Positions 1-6,127 of a stretch of 11,601 nucleotides of DNA are shown piece by piece. The position numbers and the translations under genes were made by a program. Location: NCBI GenBank assembly GCA_947179265.1, contig CAMXBB010000020.1, forward strand, positions 1 through 11,601, given 5' to 3'. The notes under the pieces are model-generated. The model was not told the DNA's origin. It saw only the letters and a program-made list of their open reading frames with translations, and made no database searches. Every line of letters starts with the position of its first letter. Position 1 is the stretch's first letter. Origin of the DNA: an uncultured Bacillota bacterium. GTDB taxonomy: Bacteria > Bacillota_I > Bacilli_A > RF39 > UBA660.

Positions 1-109
1 CTATTCTCTATAGTAGATTATAGCAAAATAAAAGATGCATGTAAACAAAATTTTAATTATTTGTTCTAATTAATTATATTTTTCTCATATTATTACTAAG
101 GTGATAAAA

Positions 110-733
110 ATGTACGAAACAATTATTAGCGTCATTAGTGATTTTGGTTATATAGGAATACTTTTACTAATAGCTATAGAAAATATATTTCCCCCTATTC
201 CATCAGAAGTAATACTAACATTCTCAGGTTTTGTTGCAAGAGATGCTAATCTAAATATCATTCTAATTATTATATTTGCAACTTTAGGATCATTAATTGG
301 TGCTATTATATTGTATCTACTAGGTTTTATTTTAAACAATGCTTTCTTTCAAAAACTTATCGATACTAAATTAGGTAAAATGCTTCATTTAAAAAAAGAA
401 GATATCAATAAAAGTATTGATTTATTTAAAGAAAAAGGATATAAATCGGTATTTTATTCTAGACTTGTTCCAATAGTTAGAAGTCTTATATCTATTCCTG
501 CTGGTATGTCCAAAATGAATTTTAATACCTTCTTATTACTTACTACAATAGGTTCTCTAATATGGAATACTATTCTTATTCTTATAGGTGCTATAGTTGG
601 TAAAAATTATTTGGTTGTAGCAACATTCATCAGTAAATACTATAAGTTAGTTTTTATAATTATATTAATGATTTATCTATTAAAAAAGCTAATGAAAAAA
701 GACAGAATTACTGTCATAAAAAGTTTTGATTAA
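110..733 (+). CDS. DedA-family (SNARE-associated) membrane protein
   Basis: A 207-residue integral membrane protein of the DedA/VTT family. Family members are linked to flipping or transport of polyprenyl-phosphate or phospholipid carriers and to envelope homeostasis; the substrate here is not known. Visible family signatures are the N-terminal re-entrant motif with acidic residues (E24 and E33 in ENIFPPIPSE) and the central block R118-x2-P-x2-R124 leading into IPAGM (P130, G132). Hydrophobic segments lie at about 13-40, 48-75, 125-165 and 180-200, and the C-terminus is lysine-rich. An in-frame GTG lies at 101, but AAGGTG at 99-104 is a good ribosome binding site 5-6 nt before the ATG at 110, so the ATG is chosen. 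No convincing promoter is seen in bases 1-100. Length is normal and the gene looks intact. It is probably a host gene outside the mobile element. Confidence 0.9.
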   Translation: MYETIISVISDFGYIGILLLIAIENIFPPIPSEVILTFSGFVARDANLNIILIIIFATLGSLIGAIILYLLGFILNNAFFQKLIDTKLGKMLHLKKEDINKSIDLFKEKGYKSVFYSRLVPIVRSLISIPAGMSKMNFNTFLLLTTIGSLIWNTILILIGAIVGKNYLVVATFISKYYKLVFIIILMIYLLKKLMKKDRITVIKSFD

Positions 734-735
734 CA

Positions 736-789
736 AAAAGATAACCTCCTCCATATAATACATTGGAAAGAAAAAGGAGGTTATTTTTT
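736..789 (+). terminator. Hairpin after dedA that also buries the next gene's ribosome binding site
   Basis: Bases 736-750 and 775-789 form a 15-bp stem with a single G-U pair, a 24-nt loop and a T-run at the 3' arm (783-790). By form it is an intrinsic terminator for the DedA gene. The 3' arm also contains the AGGAGG ribosome binding site and touches the TTG start of the following substrate-binding-protein gene, so in any read-through transcript the start region would be base-paired. A TATAAT lies in the loop (754-759), but no -35 is found at the proper distance. Confidence 0.75.
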
Positions 790-1244
790 TGAAAAGATTT
801 ATTGTGATGTTAAGTATTCTAATTCTATTAGTAGTCTTAACAATAATATGCTTTTTAAGTAAAAATAATACTAATGATGATGAAAAGATGAAATTGAAGG
901 TTGCGGAGGTTACTCATTCAGTATTCTATGCACCTTGGTATGTAGCATTACACAATGGTTACTTAGATGATTTTGATATTGAAGTTGTACTAACTAGTGG
1001 AGCCAATAATGTTGCTGCTGCTGTTTTATCCGGAGATGCCGAAATTGGTCTTTGTGGACCAGAAGCTACAATATACGTTTACAAGGAAAATCCTGATGAT
1101 TATCTACAAACTTTTGCAGGACTAACTAAGAGAGATGGACAATTCCTAGTTTTAAGAAAAGGTATTAAGTATGATAATTTCGAAGACATCGAAGGATTAA
1201 CAATCCTTGCTGGTAGAAGTGGTGGTCTACCACAAAACTTATAA
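789..1244 (+). pseudogene. 5' half of NMT1/THI5-like ABC transporter substrate-binding protein, cut by element insertion
   Basis: The remaining 151 codons begin with a basic residue pair and a hydrophobic signal/anchor segment (about 4-24). The cysteine at about 22 follows I-I rather than a clear lipobox. The periplasmic-binding-fold core follows, with features of the NMT1/THI5/SsuA family: the APWYVALHNGYLDD substrate-entry motif, VLTSGANNVAAAVLSGDAEIGLCGPE, and FEDIEGLTILAGRSGGLPQ. Intact family members have about 310-340 residues, so the C-terminal lobe is missing. The reading frame ends two codons after GGLPQ, inside a repeated sequence that precedes a serine integrase gene. This points to interruption by integration rather than natural termination. 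Family substrates include thiamine-pyrimidine precursors and sulfonates; the one here cannot be told. The start is TTG at 789, 8 nt after AGGAGG. The missing half should lie beyond the other end of the element, outside the window. Confidence 0.8.
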
Positions 1245-1245
1245 C
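1215..1245 (+). repeat. Direct repeat copy 1: likely attachment-site junction (attL/attR)
   Basis: This 31-bp stretch recurs at 1285-1315 with 4 mismatches. The right 22 bases differ at one position only (C1231 versus T1301), and the left part carries the other 3 mismatches. It lies exactly where the substrate-binding-protein frame loses its conserved continuation and about 120 bp from the 3' end of the large serine integrase gene. This is the position expected for a host/element junction, with the left part host-derived and the right part element-derived. The exact crossover dinucleotide cannot be fixed without the empty site or the other end. Confidence 0.6.
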
Positions 1246-1284
1246 CTTTTTAAATTTATAAAAATAGGTCATAAGTTTAACACA

Positions 1285-1315
1285 AGAACGGCTGGTCTAC
1301 TACAAAACTTATAAC
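1285..1315 (+). repeat. Direct repeat copy 2: second att-like sequence 70 bp inside
   Basis: It matches 27 of 31 positions of the junction sequence at 1215-1245, offset by 70 bp. Read in the parallel frame it still encodes a GLxQNL-stop peptide like copy 1. It could be a remnant att site from an earlier or tandem insertion of a related element, or an accessory integrase-binding site. The spacer includes GGTCATAAGTTT (1267-1278), which is the inverted complement of AAACTTATAACC (1235-1246) with one mismatch, so the region also holds an imperfect 12-bp inverted repeat. Confidence 0.6.
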
Positions 1316-1330
1316 ACCATTAAAGCATAT

Positions 1331-1367
1331 AAAAAATCATAAATTCTTCAAGATTTATGATTTTTTT
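1331..1367. terminator. Rho-independent terminator at integrase 3' end, bidirectional
   Basis: A 14-bp perfect stem (1331-1344 with 1353-1366) and an 8-nt loop end in T7 on the plus strand and in T-rich sequence on the minus strand. The integrase stop codon (TAA, 1368-1366 on the minus strand) lies at its edge. It would terminate the leftward integrase transcript and also block rightward transcription entering from the host gene. Confidence 0.75.
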
Positions 1368-2928
1368 AATTTAGTTTAAATTTATAGTTTATATTAACAA
1401 CTTTATCTTGACTTATTTCTACTTTATCAATTAGATTTACAAGTAATTCTCTTGTAGGGTGTTCAAAAGATAGAAATTCATTTATCAATTTTAAAGTTTC
1501 TTCTTGCTTTAACTTCGTTTCCTCACTATCAATACTATTTAATTCTTGAGTTAAATCATTTTTTCTTTTAGTAAGACTTTCTATATCTTCCTTAAATCTT
1601 AATGACATACGATTATATTGTTCTAGTGTAATAACATCGTTTAACTTATCCAAATATAACTTATCAATATTATTCCTAGTATTTTCAAGTTTTCTTTCAA
1701 CAACATTAAGTTCCTTCTTTAACTTTACTGATAAACTAGTTTTCTTTTGTTCTTCTTCTATTTTACTGTGAAAATTAGAAGCATCTACATACTCATTACA
1801 CAAGTTTTTTAGTTCATTAATTACTGCTTCTTCTAACTTGTCGTAATTCATTGTATGAGGAGTACACAATTTAAACTTGCTGTTGGCTGCATAATAATTA
1901 CACACACAATATCTTCTTTGGGTCTTTTGATGAGTATTAACTCCTAAACGATGACCACATTCTTTACAAAATAGAAAACCTCTTAACAAGTAATCATTAT
2001 AGTTTTGAGTTCTATTCTTATTCTTTTTTAATAATTCTTGAACAGTATCAAAAGTTTCCCTATCAATTATAGGTTCGTGAGTGTTTTCAACTATAATCCA
2101 GTCTTCTCTTGGTATTCTAATTTCTTTCTTTGATTTATAACTTACCTTTTTCCTTATTCCTTGAGTTAGATTACCAATATAAGTTTCATTCTTAAGTAAA
2201 TCTCCAACAGTCCTAGAACACCATAGTTTACCAGTTTCACTTTTACTACTACGACTTAAGTTAGCATAAGCACTAGGATTTGGTATTCCCTCTAACGAAA
2301 ACATATCCGCAATTGTCTTAGGCCCATATCCTTGTTTAGCAAGTTCAAACATTCTAACTACAATATGTCTTACATCTTCATCAACAATTAACTTATGTTT
2401 ATCGTTTGGATCCCTTTTATAACCATATATTCCTTTCCAACCTGTATATTGTCCTTGTTCTTTCTTACTTCTCATAATCTTTCTGATTTTTTTAGAACCG
2501 TCTTTAATATAGAAGTCATTAAACATCAATTTAAACTGAATATATTCTAACCCAGGAGTCTCATATGCTGTGTCTATATCATCGTTGATAGCAATATATC
2601 TTATATTTTTTTCTGGGAATATTCTTTCTATGTATTCTCCCATACTTATATAATCTCTACCCATACGAGATAAATCTTTTGTAATTATAGTATCAATTTT
2701 TCCACGATCAATATCTTTCATTAACTTTTGCCAACCTGGTCTATCAAAATTACCACCAGAATATCCATCATCACTATAATCTACATCTTCTATAAGTTGA
2801 ATATCATCTCTTTTATCAGCAAAACTTCTTATGAATTGTGTCTGATTGACTATACTTTCACTTATGACATCGTCTCCGTCTTCTCGTGATAATCTAGGGT
2901 AACAAGCAGCTTTACTCACTTTCCCCAT
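1366..2928 (-). CDS. Large serine recombinase (TnpX/TndX-like integrase)
   Basis: A 520-residue site-specific recombinase that would integrate and excise the element by serine-linked double-strand cleavage. The N-terminal resolvase domain (about 7-150) has YPRLSRED with predicted nucleophile Ser14, the DGYSGGNFDRPGW block (54-66) and TKDLSRMGRDY (83-93). The recombinase domain follows (about 165-300), then a zinc ribbon (C321xxC324, C341xC343, C355) and a long coiled coil (about 388-480) typical of large serine integrases. The TKDLSRxGRDY and SKKIR motifs resemble the Tn4451 TnpX / Tn5397 TndX branch. An in-frame TTG exists 18 bases upstream, but GAGGAGTG lies about 7 nt before ATG 2928, so this start is preferred. 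The gene points toward the adjacent truncated host gene, as is usual beside an att site. It appears complete and probably active. Confidence 0.95.
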   Translation of the reverse strand: MGKVSKAACYPRLSREDGDDVISESIVNQTQFIRSFADKRDDIQLIEDVDYSDDGYSGGNFDRPGWQKLMKDIDRGKIDTIITKDLSRMGRDYISMGEYIERIFPEKNIRYIAINDDIDTAYETPGLEYIQFKLMFNDFYIKDGSKKIRKIMRSKKEQGQYTGWKGIYGYKRDPNDKHKLIVDEDVRHIVVRMFELAKQGYGPKTIADMFSLEGIPNPSAYANLSRSSKSETGKLWCSRTVGDLLKNETYIGNLTQGIRKKVSYKSKKEIRIPREDWIIVENTHEPIIDRETFDTVQELLKKNKNRTQNYNDYLLRGFLFCKECGHRLGVNTHQKTQRRYCVCNYYAANSKFKLCTPHTMNYDKLEEAVINELKNLCNEYVDASNFHSKIEEEQKKTSLSVKLKKELNVVERKLENTRNNIDKLYLDKLNDVITLEQYNRMSLRFKEDIESLTKRKNDLTQELNSIDSEETKLKQEETLKLINEFLSFEHPTRELLVNLIDKVEISQDKVVNINYKFKLN

Positions 2929-2980
2929 ATAAATCACTCCTCTCAAATTGTCAAACTACAAGTAATGAAGTTATAAATAT

Positions 2981-3079
2981 TTAATTCTTCTTAGTATTCA
3001 AGCAATACTCGACTAAATGAAATTCTATAATCTCTTGTAGTGCCTTTCCATTTTCATTAAAAATACTAACTATTTTCAC
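2981..3079 (-). CDS. Small 32-residue protein just upstream of the integrase
   Basis: A short minus-strand ORF opens at GTG 3079, six bases after GAGGTG (3091-3086), and ends at TAA 2981, 52 bases before the integrase start. The predicted peptide begins VKIVSIFNENGKALQEI and ends CLNTKKN. It resembles in form the small genes often seen beside serine recombinases in gut Bacillota mobile elements, but I do not recognise a named family. It sits between the resolvase and the integrase on the same strand, so it could be co-transcribed with the integrase and might be a directionality or regulatory factor (inference). A TATTAT -10-like sequence lies upstream without a good -35. Confidence 0.5.
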   Translation of the reverse strand: MKIVSIFNENGKALQEIIEFHLVEYCLNTKKN

Positions 3080-3175
3080 ATCTAACACCTCATTAAATAA
3101 TACGAGTTTGTAGACACTTTTAGAAAAAAATTAGATGGTTTAATGATTTATTTAGTATTTTTATTACTTTACGTA

Positions 3176-3775
3176 TTAAATCTTCTCTTCACGGAGTAAC
3201 TTATAAAAAGTTGTTTCTTTGAGTCCTAACTGTCTGTAAGCCTGTACTCCAGTAATATCTCCACTTTTCCATTTAGAAATAACTTCATTCCAGTTATAGG
3301 GTCGCTCGATTCGCTTTCTTCCGAATTTTACATTTTTAGCCTTAGCGATAGCAATACCCTCTTTTTGACGTTCTCTAATATATTTACGTTCAGTTTCACT
3401 TACAAATCCTAAAATTTGTAATACTAAATCATTTATGAAATATTTTAACAAATCATCATTTTGTCGAGTATCAAGTAGGGGAAGGTCTAAAATAACAAGA
3501 TTTGCTCCAATTCGTTTTGTAATATCTGCATATTCTTCTATTATATCTTTGTATGACCTTGAGAACCTATCCAAAGATTTAATTATAACAGTATCTCCAC
3601 ATCTTAAAGCATTCTTTAAAATTTGATATTGGGGTCTATTTGTATCTTTTCCACTTTGCTTATCAATAAATATAAATCTTTCCTCAACACCATTTTCTAA
3701 TAAAGCCTTTACTTGCCTCTCTTCGTTTTGTTCTTTGCTGCTTACTCTTACATAACCATAGGTCCTATTATTCAT
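3176..3775 (-). CDS. Small serine recombinase (resolvase/invertase family)
   Basis: A 199-residue protein with normal resolvase/invertase size and order. The catalytic domain (about 4-140) has YGYVRVSSKEQ, with predicted nucleophile Ser12 and Arg10, then KSLDRFSRSYKDI and the ETERKYIRERQKEGI helix. A short Hin/Tn3-type DNA-binding region at about 150-199 (KFGRKRIERPYNW followed by a helix-turn-helix) completes it. It would catalyse resolution of dimers/cointegrates or inversion of a small segment. It lacks the zinc ribbon and coiled coil of the integrase at 1366-2928, so it is a different kind of enzyme. The start is ATG 3775, about 8 nt after AAAGGAGA. Its promoter overlaps a 28-bp inverted repeat at 3814-3841 that fits a resolvase binding site, implying autoregulation. 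Confidence 0.92.
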   Translation of the reverse strand: MNNRTYGYVRVSSKEQNEERQVKALLENGVEERFIFIDKQSGKDTNRPQYQILKNALRCGDTVIIKSLDRFSRSYKDIIEEYADITKRIGANLVILDLPLLDTRQNDDLLKYFINDLVLQILGFVSETERKYIRERQKEGIAIAKAKNVKFGRKRIERPYNWNEVISKWKSGDITGVQAYRQLGLKETTFYKLLREEKI

Positions 3776-3797
3776 AGATACATCTCCTTTCGAAGAT

Positions 3798-3827
3798 ACT
3801 ATCTAATAATCCCGTTGTAAAAGTCAA
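3798..3827 (-). promoter_or_regulatory. Predicted resolvase promoter
   Basis: On the minus strand, TTGACT (3827-3822) is followed after 18 bp by GATAGT (3803-3798), giving 5/6 and 4/6 matches to the vegetative consensus. It sits about 25 bp upstream of the resolvase ATG. The -35 lies at the centre of the 28-bp inverted repeat at 3814-3841, so a protein bound there would block it. Confidence 0.45.
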
Positions 3828-3841
3828 CGGCTATTTACAAC
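3814..3841. promoter_or_regulatory. 28-bp inverted-repeat site upstream of resolvase (candidate res subsite/operator)
   Basis: GTTGTAAA at 3814-3821 and TTTACAAC at 3834-3841 are perfect inverted arms at the ends of exactly 28 bp, the usual length of a resolvase dimer subsite. GTTGTAA/TTACAAC also occurs twice more nearby, at 3867-3873 and 3900-3906, within the next inverted repeat. The location directly upstream of a resolvase gene and over its -35 fits Tn3-type res/autoregulatory organisation. Which sites are cleaved cannot be determined by reading. Confidence 0.5.
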
Positions 3842-3861
3842 CCTTTAAAAATTAAATTAGG

Positions 3862-3912
3862 ATAGATTACAACGACTAAAAGCATACCATTTCATAGTCG
3901 TTGTAATTCTAT
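3862..3912. repeat. Long inverted repeat between resolvase and seven-gene operon
   Basis: Bases 3866-3878 and 3895-3907 are perfect 13-base inverted arms around a 16-base spacer. With a one-base bulge the pairing extends to 3862 and 3912. It carries GTTGTAA/TTACAAC like the 28-bp site at 3814. It lies just past the stop of the last operon gene and could form a transcript-ending hairpin, but only a weak T-rich tail follows on the minus strand. A recombinase or DNA-binding-protein site is an equally good reading. Confidence 0.55.
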
Positions 3913-3925
3913 GATTTTAGAACCA

Positions 3926-4276
3926 CTAACCAAATTGTTCGTAATGGTCTATTATTTCAGCAATCTTTTCAATTATAATTTTAAGCAATTCTTTCAACTC
4001 TAAATAACTATATTTACTAACATCAACCTCATATTCACATTTTGTTTTACTTTCCTTTGGAAGTAGACCACAACGAATTAAAATTCTGGTTAGTGTATCC
4101 AACAAACAATAGATTTCTTCTGTTTTAAGTGTATCAACTGAGTTGATTGAAATACTCTTTATTAAATACCAATTTATTACATCTATTGGAACATTATCAA
4201 TGTCATATATGAAGTCCTCAGCCATTACCTCTTTTACTTCTTCTATTGATAATATATTTTTAATATTTTCACTCAT
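3926..4276 (-). CDS. Hypothetical acidic helical protein (last gene of operon)
   Basis: 116 residues, not recognised. The sequence is predominantly helical by composition, with two Leu/Ile-rich amphipathic stretches (about 50-75 and 90-112) and several acidic residues near the N-terminus. There is no signal peptide, membrane segment or metal-binding motif. It starts at ATG 4276, 8 bases after the stop of the preceding gene, and its ribosome binding site AAGGTAG overlaps that stop codon. This implies co-translation as the final cistron of the leftward operon. The long inverted repeat at 3862-3912 follows it. Confidence 0.75.
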   Translation of the reverse strand: MSENIKNILSIEEVKEVMAEDFIYDIDNVPIDVINWYLIKSISINSVDTLKTEEIYCLLDTLTRILIRCGLLPKESKTKCEYEVDVSKYSYLELKELLKIIIEKIAEIIDHYEQFG

Positions 4277-4284
4277 CGCAAGTA

Positions 4285-4512
4285 CTACCTTTCTATATGT
4301 TCATTAATTAATGATGTTATAAAGCCTAACTTTTGTCTATCACTCATTTTATTATTGTTAATAGTTGCTAACATTTTCTGTTTTATTTCTTCATCATAAG
4401 AAGTGTCTTCAAAAATTAATCTTGTAATTTCATTTAATAGGCACTCCATACAACAATCTTCCGTATCAAATGCTGTTCTTATCTTATCTAGTAAATTCAT
4501 TTCTTTATTCAT
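4285..4512 (-). CDS. Hypothetical 75-residue protein
   Basis: A small protein of unknown function. It has an unusual CCMEC cluster (about residues 20-24) that might bind metal, and otherwise helical charged sequence. The ATG at 4512 overlaps the upstream TAA by one base (TAATG), with AGAGGT a few bases before it. This is a classic translational-coupling junction, so it is very likely expressed in fixed ratio with the upstream 161-residue protein. No family is recognised. Confidence 0.75.
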   Translation of the reverse strand: MNKEMNLLDKIRTAFDTEDCCMECLLNEITRLIFEDTSYDEEIKQKMLATINNNKMSDRQKLGFITSLINEHIER

Positions 4513-4997
4513 TATAAACCTCTCTTTCCTGTTTCAGTATCTACCAAAAGTCTTACATTCCCATTAAAATTGTTTTCATTATCATCAAAACCTACTGCAA
4601 TATCAGTAAAATCTTTCCAATTCGAATTTACTAACTCTAGTGGTAAAGTGTATACTTCACTTATAGCATTCTTGTACACAAACTCAACTTTGAATATAGA
4701 AAAATCATTTTCTGGATCCAATAAGTTTAAGATATACATAAACATTTCTTTATCTGATATTTCTAATATACTGAAAGTAATATCAAGTTTATCAATAATA
4801 AACTCTTTTTTCTTCGTTCCATCAAGACCAATTATATGTGTCTCAGGTGTTCTCCTTACACGGCTAGCAATACTAACTAAAGTATTACCACCTAGTACTA
4901 ATATGGGGTCTGAGCTTGGCTCAGATGTCCCCCATATTAATATTTCCTTTATGTCACTTAGTTTACTGATTTCAGTTTTATTCTTTCTATTCCTCAT
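4512..4997 (-). CDS. Hypothetical protein, divergent paralog of the preceding gene
   Basis: 161 residues, not recognised. The pattern suggests a beta-rich fold: I-L-I-W, then DPILVLGGN, a central variable part, FSIFKVEFVY, and a terminal RLLVDTETG. The 148-residue product of the gene upstream (4987-5433) has the same elements in the same order (EVALW, KPLLVLTGD, FVVFMVELKF, LILLVDVTKK), so I read the two as an old tandem duplication. It overlaps that gene by 11 bases and has its own AGGAG 8 nt before the ATG. There is no signal peptide or membrane segment, and it is probably cytosolic. Function is unknown; two paralogs with coupled translation could form a heteromer. Confidence 0.8.
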   Translation of the reverse strand: MRNRKNKTEISKLSDIKEILIWGTSEPSSDPILVLGGNTLVSIASRVRRTPETHIIGLDGTKKKEFIIDKLDITFSILEISDKEMFMYILNLLDPENDFSIFKVEFVYKNAISEVYTLPLELVNSNWKDFTDIAVGFDDNENNFNGNVRLLVDTETGKRGL

Positions 4998-5433
4998 TTT
5001 TATTCTCCTTATCCTTTTTTGTTACATCTACGAGTAATATTAAGCAGTCTTCTTTTTCTACTACTGTCGTATATTTCTCGTATTTTGAATACTTAGCACA
5101 TGGTGGTATCTGTAATAATCGAGTGTTCAAACCCTCAAATTTTAGTTCTACCATAAACACCACAAAATTTTCATCTAGTAATATCTTTTCCTCGTGCTTA
5201 TCAAGTTTAGATGATTTTATAGTTAGCATTAGGTCAGTAAAAGTGTCTATGTAAGTGTAAAAACTGTTAGTGCAATATAAACTATTGCTTAAATTATTTA
5301 TTACTAAATTAGCCACTTTATCACCTGTAAGCACGAGTAAAGGCTTATCATCATTTACACGTTTCCACAATGCAACCTCTATTAATTTTGGATATACATC
5401 TATTTTTTCTTTATTTTCATTTTCTTTTTTCAT
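4987..5433 (-). CDS. Hypothetical protein, divergent paralog of the next gene
   Basis: 148 residues, not recognised. The N-terminus is charged. The body alternates hydrophobic and polar residues as in a beta fold, with KPLLVLTGDKV, FVVFMVELKFEG and CLILLVDVTKKD aligning with elements of the downstream 161-residue protein. The C-terminal tail (KKDKENKNEE) is lysine- and glutamate-rich. A strong ribosome binding site (AGAGGAGA) precedes ATG 5433. The gene overlaps the next by 11 bases and follows the preceding gene by 16 bases, inside a tight leftward operon. Confidence 0.8.
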   Translation of the reverse strand: MKKENENKEKIDVYPKLIEVALWKRVNDDKPLLVLTGDKVANLVINNLSNSLYCTNSFYTYIDTFTDLMLTIKSSKLDKHEEKILLDENFVVFMVELKFEGLNTRLLQIPPCAKYSKYEKYTTVVEKEDCLILLVDVTKKDKENKNEE

Positions 5434-5449
5434 AACTTTTCTCCTCTTC

Positions 5450-5701
5450 CTAAATTGTTTTTATTTTATAAACTCTGCACCCCTTGTAACAAACATATGG
5501 AAAATAATATATTCCCACATATTCAAATAACTGCTTTCCACGAACTGAATTAGTAAGACGATGTAAATAGTTACGATAAGACCTATTTTTGGAATTAGAT
5601 GATTTCATTGCTTCTGATAATATAGTCTTATCCAGTACACTTATTTCAGTCATATTATGTTTAATCATAATGTCGTACAAGTAGTCTGCTTGCTTCTTAA
5701 T
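5450..5701 (-). CDS. Hypothetical protein, zinc-ribbon-less tandem duplicate of the upstream gene
   Basis: The product aligns end to end with residues from about 42 of the upstream 120-residue protein: QADYLYDIM versus QVDYLYELM, NMTEIS versus NITEVS, RGKQLFEYVGIYYFP versus RGMELFEDIGNHYFP, and YKIK versus YQIK. It lacks the N-terminal cysteine motifs. The start is uncertain. The first ordinary start codon in frame is TTG 5680, but homology (KKQADY) continues upstream of it, and no ribosome binding site serves it. ATT 5701 lies about 10 nt after AAGGAAG and is used here. An alternative is ATG 5735, which opens MIYENEKEEK and would need a +1 shift in an A-run near 5706-5713 to join this frame. 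The frame itself is well supported by paralogy; the start is not. Confidence 0.7.
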   Translation of the reverse strand: MKKQADYLYDIMIKHNMTEISVLDKTILSEAMKSSNSKNRSYRNYLHRLTNSVRGKQLFEYVGIYYFPYVCYKGCRVYKIKTI

Positions 5702-5739
5702 TAAGTTTTTCTTCCTTTTCGTTTTCGTAGATCATCACT

Positions 5740-6102
5740 TCATTTTTTAATTTGATAAACCTTATAGTATCTTCCACAAGACGGAAAGTAATGATTACCA
5801 ATATCCTCAAATAGTTCCATTCCTCTTGTTGTATTCATAATCGTAGTAAGATACGAGCCAGTTATTGCATGTGATAAAGAGTTTGCTTTTTTTAAAGCCT
5901 CTATTAACAATTCTTTATTATAATTACTAACCTCGGTAATATTGTTCTCCACCATAAGTTCATACAAGTAGTCAACCTGTGGTTTTCTACGTTGCTGAAT
6001 GTACATTCTTGTATTATTTTTTGCACACTCCTCACAATATCTAATCTCATTAGCCCCCTTGTTTTTATTATACTCTTGGCACTTTTTACATAATTTTGCC
6101 AT
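5740..6102 (-). CDS. Hypothetical protein with N-terminal zinc ribbon
   Basis: 120 residues. The N-terminal module has two CxxC pairs (C5, C8 and C23, C26; LCKKC and YCEEC), as expected of a small zinc ribbon. A basic linker (QQRRKPQ) and an unrecognised domain of about 75 residues follow, containing NITEVSNYNKELLIEAL, TTRGMELFEDIGNHYFP and a YYKVYQIKK end. The C-terminal domain is repeated in the next gene, so it is a real unit that has duplicated in tandem. The layout (zinc ribbon plus basic linker) suggests nucleic-acid binding, but this is inference. AGGGAGGG lies 8-9 nt before ATG 6102. The leader contains several hairpins and a candidate antisense RNA (6171-6234), so expression may be controlled post-transcriptionally. 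Confidence 0.8.
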   Translation of the reverse strand: MAKLCKKCQEYNKNKGANEIRYCEECAKNNTRMYIQQRRKPQVDYLYELMVENNITEVSNYNKELLIEALKKANSLSHAITGSYLTTIMNTTRGMELFEDIGNHYFPSCGRYYKVYQIKK

Positions 6103-6127
6103 ATTAATATTCCCTCCCTTTATTTAT

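Noticed and set aside
148..339. Minus-strand open frame inside dedA
   Set aside because: It is antisense to conserved DedA motifs and has no ribosome binding site.
736..791. TPP riboswitch upstream of the THI5-like gene
   Set aside because: The gap is only 55 bp and lacks the conserved TPP-box sequences; it is explained by a single hairpin.
3435..3626. Plus-strand open frame inside the resolvase gene
   Set aside because: It is antisense to a clear serine recombinase catalytic domain and has no start signals.
4570..5037. Plus-strand open frame of about 155 codons opposite the paralog genes
   Set aside because: It lies antisense to two overlapping minus-strand genes that have good ribosome binding sites and paralogy. 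Its protein is Ser/Phe/Leu-rich as expected for a shadow of AT-rich coding DNA, and no ribosome binding site precedes it.
5270..5530. Plus-strand open frame, Phe/Ser/Leu-rich
   Set aside because: It covers parts of two minus-strand genes and a ribosome binding site between them. The apparent membrane-like composition is an artefact of reading Lys/Asn/Glu codons in reverse.
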